Below, in pieces: positions 43,186 to 52,553 of a DNA stretch of 64,000 bases. Position 1 is the first letter of the stretch. The number at the start of each line of letters is the position of its first letter. Origin of the DNA: Pseudotabrizicola formosa (GTDB lineage Bacteria; Pseudomonadota; Alphaproteobacteria; Rhodobacterales; Rhodobacteraceae); NCBI RefSeq assembly GCF_002900965.1, contig NZ_PJOM01000003.1, positions 62,001 to 126,000 on the forward strand, in the 5' to 3' direction. Made by a program: the position numbers and the translations under genes. The notes under the pieces are model-generated. The model did not search any database and was not told where the DNA came from. It saw only the letters and a list, made by a program, of their open reading frames with translations.

Positions 43186-44232
43186 TCAGGCCGCCTGTGC
43201 CGCACGGGACTGATGCGCTTCGCGGAAGGTCACCAGTCGCCGGTTCGCCTCATCCCACAGGTGCAGACGGGCGCAAGACAGGCTTTCACGCAGGGTCAGC
43301 ACCTGGGCTTCGGCCAACACCGGATAATCGCGCAAGATTTCGGACAGGCGATAGAACGGAATGCGGCTGTAAAGATGATGCACATGGTGGATGCCAATAT
43401 TCGCGGTCATCCAGCGCAGGGGCTGCGGCAGTTTGTAATGCGAACTGCCCAGCAGGGCGGCGTCATGCATCTGCCAATCGGCCTCTTGGTCCCAATAGGT
43501 TTCCTCGAACTGGTGCTGCACGAAAAACAGCCAGACCCCGATGGTGGCGGCTGAAACCACCGTGGGCAGGAAGATCAGCACCGGCACCTGCCAGCCCCCC
43601 AGCAGGTACAGGCCGGCGATCAGCGCTGCCAGCACCAGATTGGTGCCCATGGCCGACAGCCAGTAACGCCAGCCCGCGGTCATCAGACCCAGCGGGAGGC
43701 GGTATTCCAGAATGAACAGATAGGCCGGGCCGATGCCGAACATCACGATCGGATGGCGATAGGCGCGGTACAGCAACCGGCCCAGCCAGCTGCGCTGGTT
43801 GTATTCGTCAATGGTCAGGGTCATCACGTCGCCGATGCCGCGCCGGTCAAGATTGCCGGCATGGGCGTGGTGGATGGAATGCGTGCGTTTCCAGACGGTA
43901 TAGGGCGTCAGCGTCAACACACCGATGGCGCGGCCAACCCAGTCATTCACCTCACGGCTGGCAAAGAAAGACTGATGACCGCAATCATGCTGGATCAGGA
44001 ACAGGCGCACCAGCCAGAACCCATTGAGCACTGCTATCGCCAGTGCCAGCCACGGGCTGACAGACAAGGCGGCCCAGGCGGCGGCCCAGAAGGCCAGGAA
44101 CCCAGCCAGCGTCACCGCCAGTTCGAACAGCGAGCGTCTGGTGGAAGGGTCGCGGTATTTCGCCAGCAACGGCACCCATTTTCTGGCGCTCGCCTCTTGG
44201 GCTTGCGCCAGGTCGTTCTGCATCATCGTCAT
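43186..44232 (-). CDS. Membrane fatty-acid desaturase
   Basis: The protein of 348 residues has the three histidine boxes of membrane di-iron desaturases: HDCGH, HSIHHAH and HVHH, with four or more hydrophobic spans between them. It probably introduces a double bond into fatty acyl chains, adjusting membrane fluidity, or acts on a carotenoid/lipid relative. The ATG at 44232 has no strong ribosome binding site; ATGs at 44226 and 44223 are alternatives. The upstream 140 bases appear to carry its promoter. Confidence 0.9.
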   Translation of the reverse strand: MTMMQNDLAQAQEASARKWVPLLAKYRDPSTRRSLFELAVTLAGFLAFWAAAWAALSVSPWLALAIAVLNGFWLVRLFLIQHDCGHQSFFASREVNDWVGRAIGVLTLTPYTVWKRTHSIHHAHAGNLDRRGIGDVMTLTIDEYNQRSWLGRLLYRAYRHPIVMFGIGPAYLFILEYRLPLGLMTAGWRYWLSAMGTNLVLAALIAGLYLLGGWQVPVLIFLPTVVSAATIGVWLFFVQHQFEETYWDQEADWQMHDAALLGSSHYKLPQPLRWMTANIGIHHVHHLYSRIPFYRLSEILRDYPVLAEAQVLTLRESLSCARLHLWDEANRRLVTFREAHQSRAAQAA

Positions 44233-44373
44233 TCAGGGGCCCTTGCGGCGTTTGGATCAGCTATCTTGGTCATAGGCGTGTGTATGTTCTCTGACACGTC
44301 CTATGTAAAAGTGTAAACTCACGCTACAATTTTCTGCATTGAGCGCCAAGCGCGGCAATTTGCCCACCATGGT

Positions 44374-45573
44374 TTACCCATGTGAAAGCCCTGCCTCGGC
44401 CGCGATGGCGCGAGACGATTTGCGGGCGCGTTCGGTCGCCGATTTCAGCTGGCCACAGGCCGCCATGATGTCTTCGCCGCGCGGGGTGCGGATCGGGCTG
44501 GCATAGCCCGCCTGATAGATGATGTCGGCAAAGGCATGGATGCGGTTGCCGCTGGAGCGTTTGTAAGGCGCGCCGGGCCATTCGTTGAACGGGATCAGAT
44601 TGACCTTGGCCGGAATGCCGCGCAACAGCTCGACCAGTCGATGCGCATCCTCTTTCGTGTCATTCACACCGTCGAGCATGACATATTCAAAGGTGATCCG
44701 CTCCGAATTCGACAGGCCCGGATACTCACGCAGCGCATCGAGCAGGGTGGCAATGTTCCAGCGCTTGTTGATCGGCACCAGCTGATCGCGCACTTCGTCG
44801 GTGGTGGCGTGGAAGGAGATGGCCAGCAAGCAACCGATTTCGGTCGCGGTGCGGGCGATTTCCGGCACCACGCCACTGGTGGACAGGGTGATGCGGCGAC
44901 GGCCGAGGGCGATACCCTCGTTGTCCATCACCACTTTCATCGCATCACGCACGTTCTCGAAGTTGTACAGCGGCTCGCCCATGCCCATCAGCACGATGTT
45001 GCTGATCAGCCGCGTCTCATTCTTGGGGTCGCCCTGCACCGGCCATTCGCCCAGATCATCGCGCGCCAGCATGACCTGCCCGACGATTTCCCCGGCAGTC
45101 AGATTGCGGACCAGTTTCTGTGTGCCGGTGTGGCAGAACGAACAGGTCAGGGTGCAGCCGACCTGGGAGGAAATGCACAGCGTGCCACGGTCGGTTTCGG
45201 GGATATAAACCACCTCTACCTCATGCCCGCCCGCAATGCGGACCAGATATTTGCGGGTACCGTCGGTGGAGACTTGCTTGCTGACCACTTCGGGCAGCTC
45301 GATGGTGAAGTGGTCTGCCAGCAGGGCGCGGTAGTCCTTGGCGAGATTGGTCATCTGTGCAAAGTCGCGCACGCCCCAGTGATAGACCCATTGCCAGATC
45401 TGCCCCAGCCGCATCTTGGCCTGCTTTTCCGGCGTGCCGGCAGCGATCAGTGCCGTGCGCAGCTGATCGCGCGTCAGACCGACGATATTCGTGAGGCCGC
45501 CCTCGGGCAGCTTGCGCGGCAGGGTCAGCACATCCTGGGTGATCGGGGCTGTCGGGGTCATCGGCATGTCCAT
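44374..45573 (-). CDS. rlmN: 23S rRNA/tRNA adenine C2-methyltransferase (radical SAM)
   Basis: The protein of about 399 residues has the RlmN radical-SAM core, with the CxxxCxxC iron-sulfur motif in [11 protein letters not shown] and the conserved GMGEPL. The C-terminal cysteine needed for catalysis is in AACGQLKSA. It methylates A2503 of 23S rRNA (and A37 of some tRNAs) using two SAM molecules. The ATG at 45573 is used; the frame is open to 45645 and an ATG at 45561 is also possible. Confidence 0.95.
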   Translation of the reverse strand: MDMPMTPTAPITQDVLTLPRKLPEGGLTNIVGLTRDQLRTALIAAGTPEKQAKMRLGQIWQWVYHWGVRDFAQMTNLAKDYRALLADHFTIELPEVVSKQVSTDGTRKYLVRIAGGHEVEVVYIPETDRGTLCISSQVGCTLTCSFCHTGTQKLVRNLTAGEIVGQVMLARDDLGEWPVQGDPKNETRLISNIVLMGMGEPLYNFENVRDAMKVVMDNEGIALGRRRITLSTSGVVPEIARTATEIGCLLAISFHATTDEVRDQLVPINKRWNIATLLDALREYPGLSNSERITFEYVMLDGVNDTKEDAHRLVELLRGIPAKVNLIPFNEWPGAPYKRSSGNRIHAFADIIYQAGYASPIRTPRGEDIMAACGQLKSATERARKSSRAIAAEAGLSHG

Positions 45574-45678
45574 TGGCGGGGTAAGGCAGTCATATAGGGG
45601 ATTCGGCGCGAAAACGGAACCAGGCAAACGAAACTGTGCGATCAATCACACAAGGCTGTTGGGGCTGAAAACGCAAAA

Positions 45679-45699
45679 CGCCCCGGATAATCCGGGGCG
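45679..45699 (-). terminator. Rho-independent terminator of the IalB-like gene
   Basis: Arms CGCCCCGGAT (45679-45688) and ATCCGGGGCG (45690-45699) with a 1-base centre form a strong hairpin, followed on the minus strand by TTTTGCGTTTTC. It lies just after the stop of the leftward IalB-like gene. Confidence 0.8.
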
Positions 45700-45723
45700 C
45701 CGTCTTGTGCCAATGCCGCGCGG

Positions 45724-46248
45724 TCACCGGCAGCGGGCTTCAGCCTCTGTCATGGCCGCGGTAAAGCCGCGCAGGCTGAAGGTATCCTGCGTCTGGGTGC
45801 CACGACCGGACGCCCCGGTGATCACCGCCGTTGCGCCGCGCTTCATGGCGTCCAGAATGGCACTGTCCGCCTCGGCGCTGGCCGGCCAGGCCCATTCGCC
45901 ATCGGCAAACAGATCATAGCTTTGACCATCGATCACAACCTTGACGGTCGAGCCGTTGGCGAAAGGATAGCCGCCGGTGAAAGACACTTCGCCGCGCGCC
46001 CCTGCACCGGGACGGAAGGTCACGAACAGCAGGATATCGCCCCGGCGGACCGACACCGGCTGGCCGTCGCGGCTGTTGATGGTTTCCTTGGGGCTGGACA
46101 CACCCCAGCATTCCTTGGGGTTTTCTTCTGTAAACACACTCCAGTCCGTAAGCGTGGCGACGCGGTTCGTCGATTCTTGCGCGACGGCTGATGTGGCTGT
46201 CAGAGCCATGGCAACGCCAAGTGCGGTGCGCACGAAGATGGATGTCAT
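45724..46248 (-). CDS. Invasion-associated locus B (IalB)-like periplasmic protein
   Basis: The protein of 174 residues has a signal peptide (MTSIFVRTALGVAMALTATSAVAQ) and a mature domain with DWSVFTEENPKECWGVSSP, RRGDILLFVTFRPGAGARGEVSFTG and GTQTQDTFSLRGFTAAM. This matches the IalB/invasion-associated family widespread in Alphaproteobacteria, periplasmic proteins of uncertain function. The ATG at 46248 follows GGAGG. A terminator lies beyond the stop. Confidence 0.9.
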   Translation of the reverse strand: MTSIFVRTALGVAMALTATSAVAQESTNRVATLTDWSVFTEENPKECWGVSSPKETINSRDGQPVSVRRGDILLFVTFRPGAGARGEVSFTGGYPFANGSTVKVVIDGQSYDLFADGEWAWPASAEADSAILDAMKRGATAVITGASGRGTQTQDTFSLRGFTAAMTEAEARCR

Positions 46249-46422
46249 AATGTTACAGCCTCCAAGCTGTCCTTTGCCTCTGCCCGTCTGCCGCCGTTTT
46301 TGCGATACGGCTTTTCCTGTGGCAGCAGGGCGTTCAACCCGATATCCCATCTGTAACGCAAAAAGACCAATCCGCGAAAGCCCCATGGGCAACAAATCGC
46401 GCATCTGTGACGGGGGACGCCG

Positions 46423-47415
46423 GTGAAAAATGCAGTGCCAATGGTGGAATTGTGGCGGGGCGGGCAGTTGGAAAGCTGTCATGCCGGCCATGCGGTGATC
46501 TGGGGTGAGGATGGTCTTCTGGAAAGCTGGGGTGATCCGGCGACGATCATCTTCCCCCGGTCGTCGTGCAAGATGATACAGGCGCTGCCTTTGGTGGAAA
46601 GTGGTGCTGCGGATGCGGCCGGGCTGACCGATCGGCATCTGGCCTTGTCTTGCGCCAGCCATCAGGGAGCGGCCCTGCATGTGGGCATGACCGGGGATTG
46701 GCTGAAGGGGCTGGGTCTGGCGGAGGCCGATCTGCGCTGCGGGTCACACGAGCCCTATGACCGGGAGGAACGGAACCGTCTGATCCAGGCCGATGAGGCC
46801 CCCTGCCAACTGCACAACAACTGCTCGGGCAAGCATTGCGGTTTTCTGACTGCCACCCAGCATATGAAAGCCGGGCCGGAATATGTGGAGATTGACCATC
46901 CGCTGCAACGCGCGATCCGTGCGGCCACCGAAGAGGTCACGGGCGAGGCAGTGGCGGGCCATGGCATCGACGGCTGTTCGGCCCCCAATTTCGCGATGTC
47001 CCTTGCGGGGCTGGCGCGGGCCATGCAGGCCTTTGCCGTCGCGCGCGACACGGGCGACGGGCGGCAGCGGGCCATGGCGCGGCTGCGGCAGGCAATGGCG
47101 GCACATCCCGAGATGGTGGCCGGGGAAGGCCGGGCTTGTACCGAACTGATGCGCGCCATGGACGGCAGGGTGGCGATCAAGACCGGGGCAGAAGCGGTGT
47201 TCGTGGCGATGATCCCGGAACAGAACATCGGCATCGCATTGAAAATTGCCGACGGGGCGACCCGCGCGTCAGAGGCGGCAGTTGTGGCGCTTCTGGTCCG
47301 GTTGGGCGTGCTGGAGGCGGATCATCCAATGGCGCAAAGGCGGCTTCCCGGCGTGCAGAAGAACTGGCGCGGGTTGACGACGGGCGAGGTTCGACTGGCC
47401 GCAGGATTTGCCTGA
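46423..47415 (+). CDS. Asparaginase of the class 3 (Rhizobium etli AnsA) family
   Basis: The protein of 330 residues matches the Asparaginase_II family (PF06089 type), unrelated to the E. coli L-asparaginases. Motifs: FPRSSCKMIQALPLVESG (catalytic Ser-Lys pair), HNNCSGKHCGFL (zinc-binding Cys and Lys) and HGIDGCSAPNFA (second zinc Cys). It hydrolyses L-asparagine to aspartate and ammonia. The GTG at 46423 follows GGGGGA; the ATG at 46441 is an alternative. A strong terminator follows the stop by about 20 bases. Confidence 0.9.
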   Translation: MKNAVPMVELWRGGQLESCHAGHAVIWGEDGLLESWGDPATIIFPRSSCKMIQALPLVESGAADAAGLTDRHLALSCASHQGAALHVGMTGDWLKGLGLAEADLRCGSHEPYDREERNRLIQADEAPCQLHNNCSGKHCGFLTATQHMKAGPEYVEIDHPLQRAIRAATEEVTGEAVAGHGIDGCSAPNFAMSLAGLARAMQAFAVARDTGDGRQRAMARLRQAMAAHPEMVAGEGRACTELMRAMDGRVAIKTGAEAVFVAMIPEQNIGIALKIADGATRASEAAVVALLVRLGVLEADHPMAQRRLPGVQKNWRGLTTGEVRLAAGFA

Positions 47416-47437
47416 CTGAAAAGACCCGGATAACAAA

Positions 47438-47466
47438 AAAGCCCCCGTCAGTGTGACGGGGGCTTT
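47438..47466 (+). terminator. Rho-independent terminator after the asparaginase gene
   Basis: Perfect 13-bp arms AAAGCCCCCGTCA and TGACGGGGGCTTT with a GTG loop, preceded by an A-run and ending in a short T-run. It lies 22 bases after the stop codon of the rightward asparaginase gene and is likely bidirectional. Confidence 0.88.
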
Positions 47467-47677
47467 GTGTCGCGGTATGACGGTCCGGGGACCGGGCATC
47501 TGGGCGGGGGCAGTCAACACCCGATCCCCGGAGTTACTCACACTACGTATACAAGGTATCGCTGTCTTGTGTGGCGGCAATCGGGTGCGCCCGGGGCGCG
47601 GCCGGGGTCATTTCGTGGTGGAAGTTGGGCAGCGGATGTGGGCTTGATTTACCCCGTGCCGGCAGTAAGCTGATCAG

Positions 47678-48025
47678 ATGACGGTTCAACCCCCGAGCCA
47701 TTACCCCTTTGTCACATCCCTGCCCGAGCAGGTGTGTTTCGACCGGCAGGAACTGTCGGCGATCCTTGCCCTCTATGGCAGGATGGTGGCCTTGGGCGAA
47801 TGGCGCGATTACGGCATTTCCACCTTGCGCGACTTTGCGGTGTTCGAGGTGTACAGGCGGACGGCAGAGCATCCGCTGTACCGCATTGAAAAGCGGCCCA
47901 AGCTGCGTGGCAAGCAGGGCATCTATGCGGTGGTGGGCATGGATGGCCAGATCCTGCGGCGCGGTGGTGACTTGGCGCAGGTGCTGCGGGTTCTGGAACG
48001 CAAGCTGATCCGGCCGATTGACTGA
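47678..48025 (+). CDS. DUF2794-family protein
   Basis: The protein of 115 residues matches the alphaproteobacterial DUF2794 family: FDRQELSAILALYGRMVALGEWRDYGI, RIEKRPKLRGKQGIYAVVG. It is small, soluble, probably cytoplasmic; function unknown. The 212 bases before it, after the terminator at 47438-47466, show no gene, but ACTACGTATACAAGG-type AT-richer sequence could hold its promoter. Confidence 0.85.
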   Translation: MTVQPPSHYPFVTSLPEQVCFDRQELSAILALYGRMVALGEWRDYGISTLRDFAVFEVYRRTAEHPLYRIEKRPKLRGKQGIYAVVGMDGQILRRGGDLAQVLRVLERKLIRPID

Positions 48026-48054
48026 GCCGCGGGCGGGCCGCGGAAGACAGTTCA

Positions 48055-48879
48055 TCACACGGGCAGTATACGCCGGCGCGCTGTGACCGGGCCGCCATCC
48101 TGCGCCAGAATGCGGGTGATTGCCTCTGCGATCGGCTCGAACGCCACTGTCATCGTGTGGCCATTGGCATGCAGGATGCGACGGGTGTCTGCGACCCAGG
48201 CAACATGTCCGGCCCAGAATATCAGATCACCGCGTTGCAGGGGAATGTTGTCCGCCAGATCCTGCCCGAGGCTTTGCTGCTGGTCACTGTCACCCGGGCA
48301 GGCCAGACCGCAGGCCAGCATCGCCGTCTGCACCAGCCCGGAACAGTCTATCCCTACTGCCGAGTTTCCGCCCCAGAGATAAGGCGCCCCGACAAGGCTT
48401 TCGGCCACCGCGACGGGGTCATCCGGGCGGTCGTTCACGCTGCGCAAATGGGTCAGCGGCACATAGCCGTGCGGCGTTTCGGCAAAGCTGCCATCAAGGC
48501 GGCTGACAGTCAGCCGTGCCCCGAAGGGCAATGCCTCCAGTTCGGCCGCTTGAACCTTGGGACGCGCGTAAAGATGGCTGGACCTTGCCGCGACCCAATG
48601 GGTGGCAGGGGTGGCCGGGCCGATGGCAGAGGCTTTGAGCCAACCACAATAACCGTCCTTGGCCGCCTGCACAAAGGCGTGATTGTCCCTCAGGTCGATG
48701 ACAGTGACGGCGTCCCCCATAAGCAGTTGGCGGTCGCGCGCCCCACCGGGATGGGCCAGCAGATCGGCGATCGGCAGTTTGACGGTCGCCGCCTCACCTT
48801 CGGTAAAGGTTGCCTCCACCTGCCCCCGCAACGAGGGCAGGGCGAAGCGGCCCGAAAACGGGGTGATGCGCCGGTCCAT
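48055..48879 (-). CDS. NlpC/P60-family (C40) peptidase with SH3-like domains
   Basis: The protein of about 274 residues has N-terminal bacterial SH3-like segments (about 15-140) and a C-terminal NlpC/P60 domain with the catalytic Cys in SAVGIDCSGLVQ and the His in FWAGHVAWV. Such enzymes cut peptidoglycan peptide bonds or act on related amides. No signal peptide is seen, so a cytoplasmic murein-recycling role, such as dipeptidyl-peptidase VI type, is plausible. The ATG at 48879 overlaps the aminopeptidase stop (TGATG); a GTG at 48882 is an alternative. It is in an operon with the aminopeptidase gene. Confidence 0.9.
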   Translation of the reverse strand: MDRRITPFSGRFALPSLRGQVEATFTEGEAATVKLPIADLLAHPGGARDRQLLMGDAVTVIDLRDNHAFVQAAKDGYCGWLKASAIGPATPATHWVAARSSHLYARPKVQAAELEALPFGARLTVSRLDGSFAETPHGYVPLTHLRSVNDRPDDPVAVAESLVGAPYLWGGNSAVGIDCSGLVQTAMLACGLACPGDSDQQQSLGQDLADNIPLQRGDLIFWAGHVAWVADTRRILHANGHTMTVAFEPIAEAITRILAQDGGPVTARRRILPV

Positions 48880-50282
48880 CACAGGCCCAGCATGTCGGGC
48901 AGCGCATGGAGCAGCGCCCGCGCGCCCTGCCCGGCCCCCCCCTTCGGCCGCCCCGGCAGATCAGCCGGTATATGGCCGTAGATGTCGAAATGCGCATACC
49001 GCGGCGTTGCGACGAAGCGGCGCAGGAACAGCGCTGCGGTGATCGCCCCGGCAAACCCGCCCGTGGGGGCATTGTCCAGATCGGCGATGCCGGGTTCGAT
49101 CATCGGCTCATAGGCGTCCCAGAACGGCAGGCGCCAGACCGGATCAAACCCTTTGGTTCCCCCGGCCATGATGGCATCGGCCATGGCGGGATCGTCGGTG
49201 AAATAGGGGGCCAGGTCCGGCCCCACCGCCACACGGGCCGCGCCTGTCAAAGTGGCCATCGAGAGGATCGTCGCGCCGTCTTCCTCGCTGGCATAGGTCA
49301 GGGCATCGGCCAGGATCAACCGCCCCTCGGCATCGGTATTGTTGACCTCGACCGTCAGGCCCTTGCGACTGGTCAGAATGTCGCGCGGGCGCATGGCCGC
49401 ACCGGACACGCTGTTTTCCACTGCCGGCACCAGCAGGCGCAGACGCAGCGGCAGACCCAGCCGCATGATCATCAGCGCAAGGCCCATGACCGTTGCCGCC
49501 CCGCCCATGTCTTTCTTCATCAACAACATGCCGGCAGATGGCTTCAGATCCAGCCCGCCGGTATCAAAGCACACCCCCTTGCCCACCAGCGTCAGCTGCG
49601 GGCCTGTGCTGCCCCAGCGCATTTCAAGCAGGCGGGGCGCGCGTGGCGAGGCGCGTCCCACCGCGTGGATCATCGGGAAATTCTGCGCCAGCAGGTCATC
49701 GCCAACGATGGCGGATGCGGTGGCTCCATGTTCCTGGGCCAAAGCAAAGAAAGCGGCCTGCAGATCCTCGGGGCCCATGTCATTGGCAGGGGTGTTGATC
49801 AGGTCGCGGGTCAGGTATTCGCCCGCAGCCATGGCCATCAGGAAGCTGCCGTCCAATCCGTCTGGAAGTTTGAGGCGTGTCTGGTCAGCTGGCACCCTGC
49901 CGGGACGATAACGGTCAAAGCGGTAGCCTGCCAGCAGCCAGCCCAGCACAGCCTCTGTTGCATCGGTCTTGGTCAGGCTGCCCGACAGATGCCAGTCGCC
50001 CGGCGGCAGGCCAGCGATGGCCTTGCCCATCCCAAAGCGCCCCCGCGCCCGCATGGAGGCGGTGCCGCTGCCGATGATCGCGCCGGCAAGCCCATCTGCT
50101 GCAGGCAAGAGGCGCACATCGCCCGATGCTGCCTTGAACTGCGTGGCATTCAGCCATCCAGCCCAGGCCTGTCCCGGTCCGGCGAGCCAGTCTGGCAGGC
50201 CATCAGCGGCGACGACATGCACCGGCAAGGAGGCAGATCCTGCAGGGGCAAAGGCGGGCAGAGGGGTGGACGGGGGCGGCAT
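48879..50282 (-). CDS. M17 leucyl aminopeptidase-family protein
   Basis: The protein has 467 residues, with the M17 catalytic domain in the C-terminal two-thirds: GKGVCFDTGGLDLKPSAGML, MKKDMGGAATVMG and the hallmark NTDAEGRLILADAL, all bearing zinc or manganese ligands. It removes N-terminal residues from peptides in the cytosol. The ATG at 50282 with AAGGAG 7 bases upstream is preferred over 50324. It overlaps the NlpC/P60 gene, so murein-peptide breakdown by both enzymes together is plausible. Confidence 0.93.
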   Translation of the reverse strand: MPPPSTPLPAFAPAGSASLPVHVVAADGLPDWLAGPGQAWAGWLNATQFKAASGDVRLLPAADGLAGAIIGSGTASMRARGRFGMGKAIAGLPPGDWHLSGSLTKTDATEAVLGWLLAGYRFDRYRPGRVPADQTRLKLPDGLDGSFLMAMAAGEYLTRDLINTPANDMGPEDLQAAFFALAQEHGATASAIVGDDLLAQNFPMIHAVGRASPRAPRLLEMRWGSTGPQLTLVGKGVCFDTGGLDLKPSAGMLLMKKDMGGAATVMGLALMIMRLGLPLRLRLLVPAVENSVSGAAMRPRDILTSRKGLTVEVNNTDAEGRLILADALTYASEEDGATILSMATLTGAARVAVGPDLAPYFTDDPAMADAIMAGGTKGFDPVWRLPFWDAYEPMIEPGIADLDNAPTGGFAGAITAALFLRRFVATPRYAHFDIYGHIPADLPGRPKGGAGQGARALLHALPDMLGL

Positions 50283-50342
50283 CTGACGGCTCCTTCTGGG
50301 TCGCCAAAGCCTAGCTGTTCCCACGCCGCCTGCAAGCCCCCG

Positions 50343-50732
50343 CTACAGCAATGAGCGGTCAGGCAGGGCCTTGTCCAAGGCGAGTGAGTGTTCGGCGATG
50401 CGGATCAGCCGGGCCCAGACTGCAGCAAAAGCCGTGGAATCCCCGGAGGCGAGGCAAGACCGCGCATCCCCAGCGACGAGTGAAAGCGAAACCATGCCCA
50501 GATTTTCTGCGATAAGTTGCAAGCGGCGCAAGTGCCGTGCCAAATCTGCCAGGTCATGCGCCTGTACCTGAGTGGCCAGCCCCGCCATGGTAAGCGCGAC
50601 CTCACCCAAGGCACGGGTGACCACCCGCTCGGCCGATTCTGCGCCCAGATTTCGGTAAATCGTGGCGATCGGCCCGCCGTCCTGCCGCAGTCGTTCCAGC
50701 GGACACAGCCGCACCACATTGTCAGCCTGCAT
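50343..50732 (-). CDS. Conserved hypothetical protein (129 aa)
   Basis: A 129-residue, mainly helical protein with no recognised family, no signal peptide and no membrane span. The N-terminal part contains VVRLCPLERLRQDGGPIATIYR; the rest is an amphipathic helical bundle (AEHSLALDKALPDRSLL at the end). The ATG at 50732 (MQADNVVRL) was preferred over 50759. It lies upstream of the aminopeptidase gene and may share its transcript, with a 60-base gap. Confidence 0.7.
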   Translation of the reverse strand: MQADNVVRLCPLERLRQDGGPIATIYRNLGAESAERVVTRALGEVALTMAGLATQVQAHDLADLARHLRRLQLIAENLGMVSLSLVAGDARSCLASGDSTAFAAVWARLIRIAEHSLALDKALPDRSLL

Positions 50733-50874
50733 GGCCCTCACCCTTTGATACACACCCAAGGGCAGGCTGCGCCCGTTTCGTTGAAGAAAAGGTTGCAGGT
50801 GCAGAATTATCCCTCTCGAATTTTCTGCGATTGCGGCCTATCTGGGTCTGGCCCATTTCCGGAGTACCAAAGGC

Positions 50875-51519
50875 ATGGACGCAGCCCGCCCCCTTCCGAA
50901 CTATCTGATCCAGCGGTTTCATGGCTGGCGTGCGACGACGTATCAGGACAACCGGGCCTGGTTCCGCCGTCTGGCGGCCAGCGGGCAGCATCCGCGCGCG
51001 ATGGTGATTTCCTGCTGCGACAGCCGGGTGCATGTGACCTCGATCTTCGGCGCGGATGAGGGAGAGTTCTTCATTCACCGCAATGTCGCCAATCTGGTGC
51101 CGCCTTATTCGCCCGACGGCACCTATCACGGCACGTCGGCGGCGGTGGAATATGCGGTGACCTCGCTGGGGGTCGCACATATCGTGGTGCTGGGGCATTC
51201 CAATTGTGGCGGGGTCAAGGGCTGCCATGACATGTGCATGGGCCATGCCCCGGCGCTGGAGGAGAAGACCTCCTTTGTCGGGCGCTGGATGGACATTCTG
51301 CGCCCGGGGTTCGAACGGGTGCGCGACCTGCCCGATGCCGACCGCCCGCGCGCGCTGGAAAAAGAAGCGGTGCTGATCAGTCTGGAAAACCTGATGACCT
51401 TTCCCTTTGTGCATGAGGCGGTCACTGACGACCGGCTGACGCTGCACGGGCTTTGGAACGACACGGGCGAGGGTGCGCTGGAGCATTACGATCCGCTGCG
51501 CGGGTTTGTTGCAGTCTGA
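50875..51519 (+). CDS. Beta-class carbonic anhydrase
   Basis: The protein of 214 residues has the beta-CA zinc site: CCDSR (Cys47, Asp49, Arg51) and HSNCGG (His108, Cys111). It interconverts CO2 and bicarbonate. The ATG at 50875 follows CCGGAGTACC weakly. It lies 50 bases upstream of the SbtA-type bicarbonate transporter gene with the PII-like gene next, forming a compact inorganic-carbon module. No carboxysome or RuBisCO gene is in the window, so the purpose of the module (heterotrophic carboxylation or autotrophy) is open. Confidence 0.94.
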   Translation: MDAARPLPNYLIQRFHGWRATTYQDNRAWFRRLAASGQHPRAMVISCCDSRVHVTSIFGADEGEFFIHRNVANLVPPYSPDGTYHGTSAAVEYAVTSLGVAHIVVLGHSNCGGVKGCHDMCMGHAPALEEKTSFVGRWMDILRPGFERVRDLPDADRPRALEKEAVLISLENLMTFPFVHEAVTDDRLTLHGLWNDTGEGALEHYDPLRGFVAV

Positions 51520-51569
51520 CCTTGTCTTAGATTAATCGCTCCCCATATCGCCGCAAACGGGGAGCCTTC

Positions 51570-52550
51570 ATGCAGGACATTCTTTCTTTGGCGGCAGACA
51601 ATCTGCTGTCACCCATGATCTTGTGCTTTGCACTGGGGCTGTTCGCGGCCTTGGCGCGGTCTGAACTGACGGTTCCTGAGGCGGCGGCCAAGGCGCTGTC
51701 GATCTATCTGCTGTTTGCCATTGGCTTCAAGGGCGGGGTCGCTGTGGCCGACCACGGGGTCGATGCCCGGCTGCTTTCGGCCTTGTTGGCTGGTGTGGTG
51801 TTGTCCTTTGCGCTGCCCTTCGTGGCCTTTGGCCTGTTGCGTGGACTGACACAGATGTCGACCACGGATGCAGCGGCCGTGGCGGCGCATTACGGATCTA
51901 TTTCGATTGTCACCTTCGTCACCGGCACCTCGGTCCTCACCTCGCAGGGCATTGCCTCTGAAGGCTATATGGTGGCCGTGGCCGCCGCGATGGAGGCTCC
52001 GGCGATCATTTCGGCGCTGTGGCTGGTCAGTCGTGGCGGCAGTGGGGCGCAGCGGATGGATGCAGACCTCTGGCGCGAGATTTTGCTGAACGGGTCGATC
52101 GTTTTGCTGGTCGGATCCTTCGTGATCGGCATGGTCACCGGGCAGGATGGTATGGTGCGGATCGAAAGCTTCATCGTCTCGCCGTTTCAGGGGGTCTTGT
52201 GCCTGTTCCTGCTGGACATGGGGCTGGTCGCGGGCCGCGGCCTGCGCGCCTCGCGTGGGGTGCTGACGGCGGGCGCGCTGGTGTTTGGTGTGGTGATGCC
52301 GCTGGTCGGGGCCGTCGCGGGGCTGGCAGCCGGGTTGCTGCTGGGCCTGTCAACAGGCGGTGTCGCGCTGATGATGGTGCTCGCGGCCTCTGCCAGCTAT
52401 ATCGCGGTGCCGGCTGCTATGCGGGTGGCCCTGCCAGAGGCGAACCCGTCAATCTATCTGACGCTCTCGCTGGGCGTGACCTTTCCCTTCAACCTGACGA
52501 TTGGGATTCCGGCCTATGTTGCCGTGGCCCAGGCCGTGACCGGAGGCTGA
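51570..52550 (+). CDS. sbtA: SbtA-type sodium-dependent bicarbonate transporter
   Basis: The protein of 326 residues is highly hydrophobic with about ten spans in two repeated halves, each with a conserved helix break: IGFKGGVAV and AHYGSISIVTFVTG in the first half, and MGLVAGRGLRAS and ASASYIAVPAAMRVALPEANPS in the second. These are signatures of the SbtA family (PF05982). SbtA imports bicarbonate using sodium. The gene precedes an SbtB-like PII protein gene by 3 bases, the classic partner arrangement. Confidence 0.92.
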   Translation: MQDILSLAADNLLSPMILCFALGLFAALARSELTVPEAAAKALSIYLLFAIGFKGGVAVADHGVDARLLSALLAGVVLSFALPFVAFGLLRGLTQMSTTDAAAVAAHYGSISIVTFVTGTSVLTSQGIASEGYMVAVAAAMEAPAIISALWLVSRGGSGAQRMDADLWREILLNGSIVLLVGSFVIGMVTGQDGMVRIESFIVSPFQGVLCLFLLDMGLVAGRGLRASRGVLTAGALVFGVVMPLVGAVAGLAAGLLLGLSTGGVALMMVLAASASYIAVPAAMRVALPEANPSIYLTLSLGVTFPFNLTIGIPAYVAVAQAVTGG

Positions 52551-52553
52551 CCG

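Noticed and set aside
47467-47677. A possible tRNA or small RNA after the asparaginase terminator
   Set aside because: No cloverleaf arms, anticodon loop or CCA-type end could be fitted.
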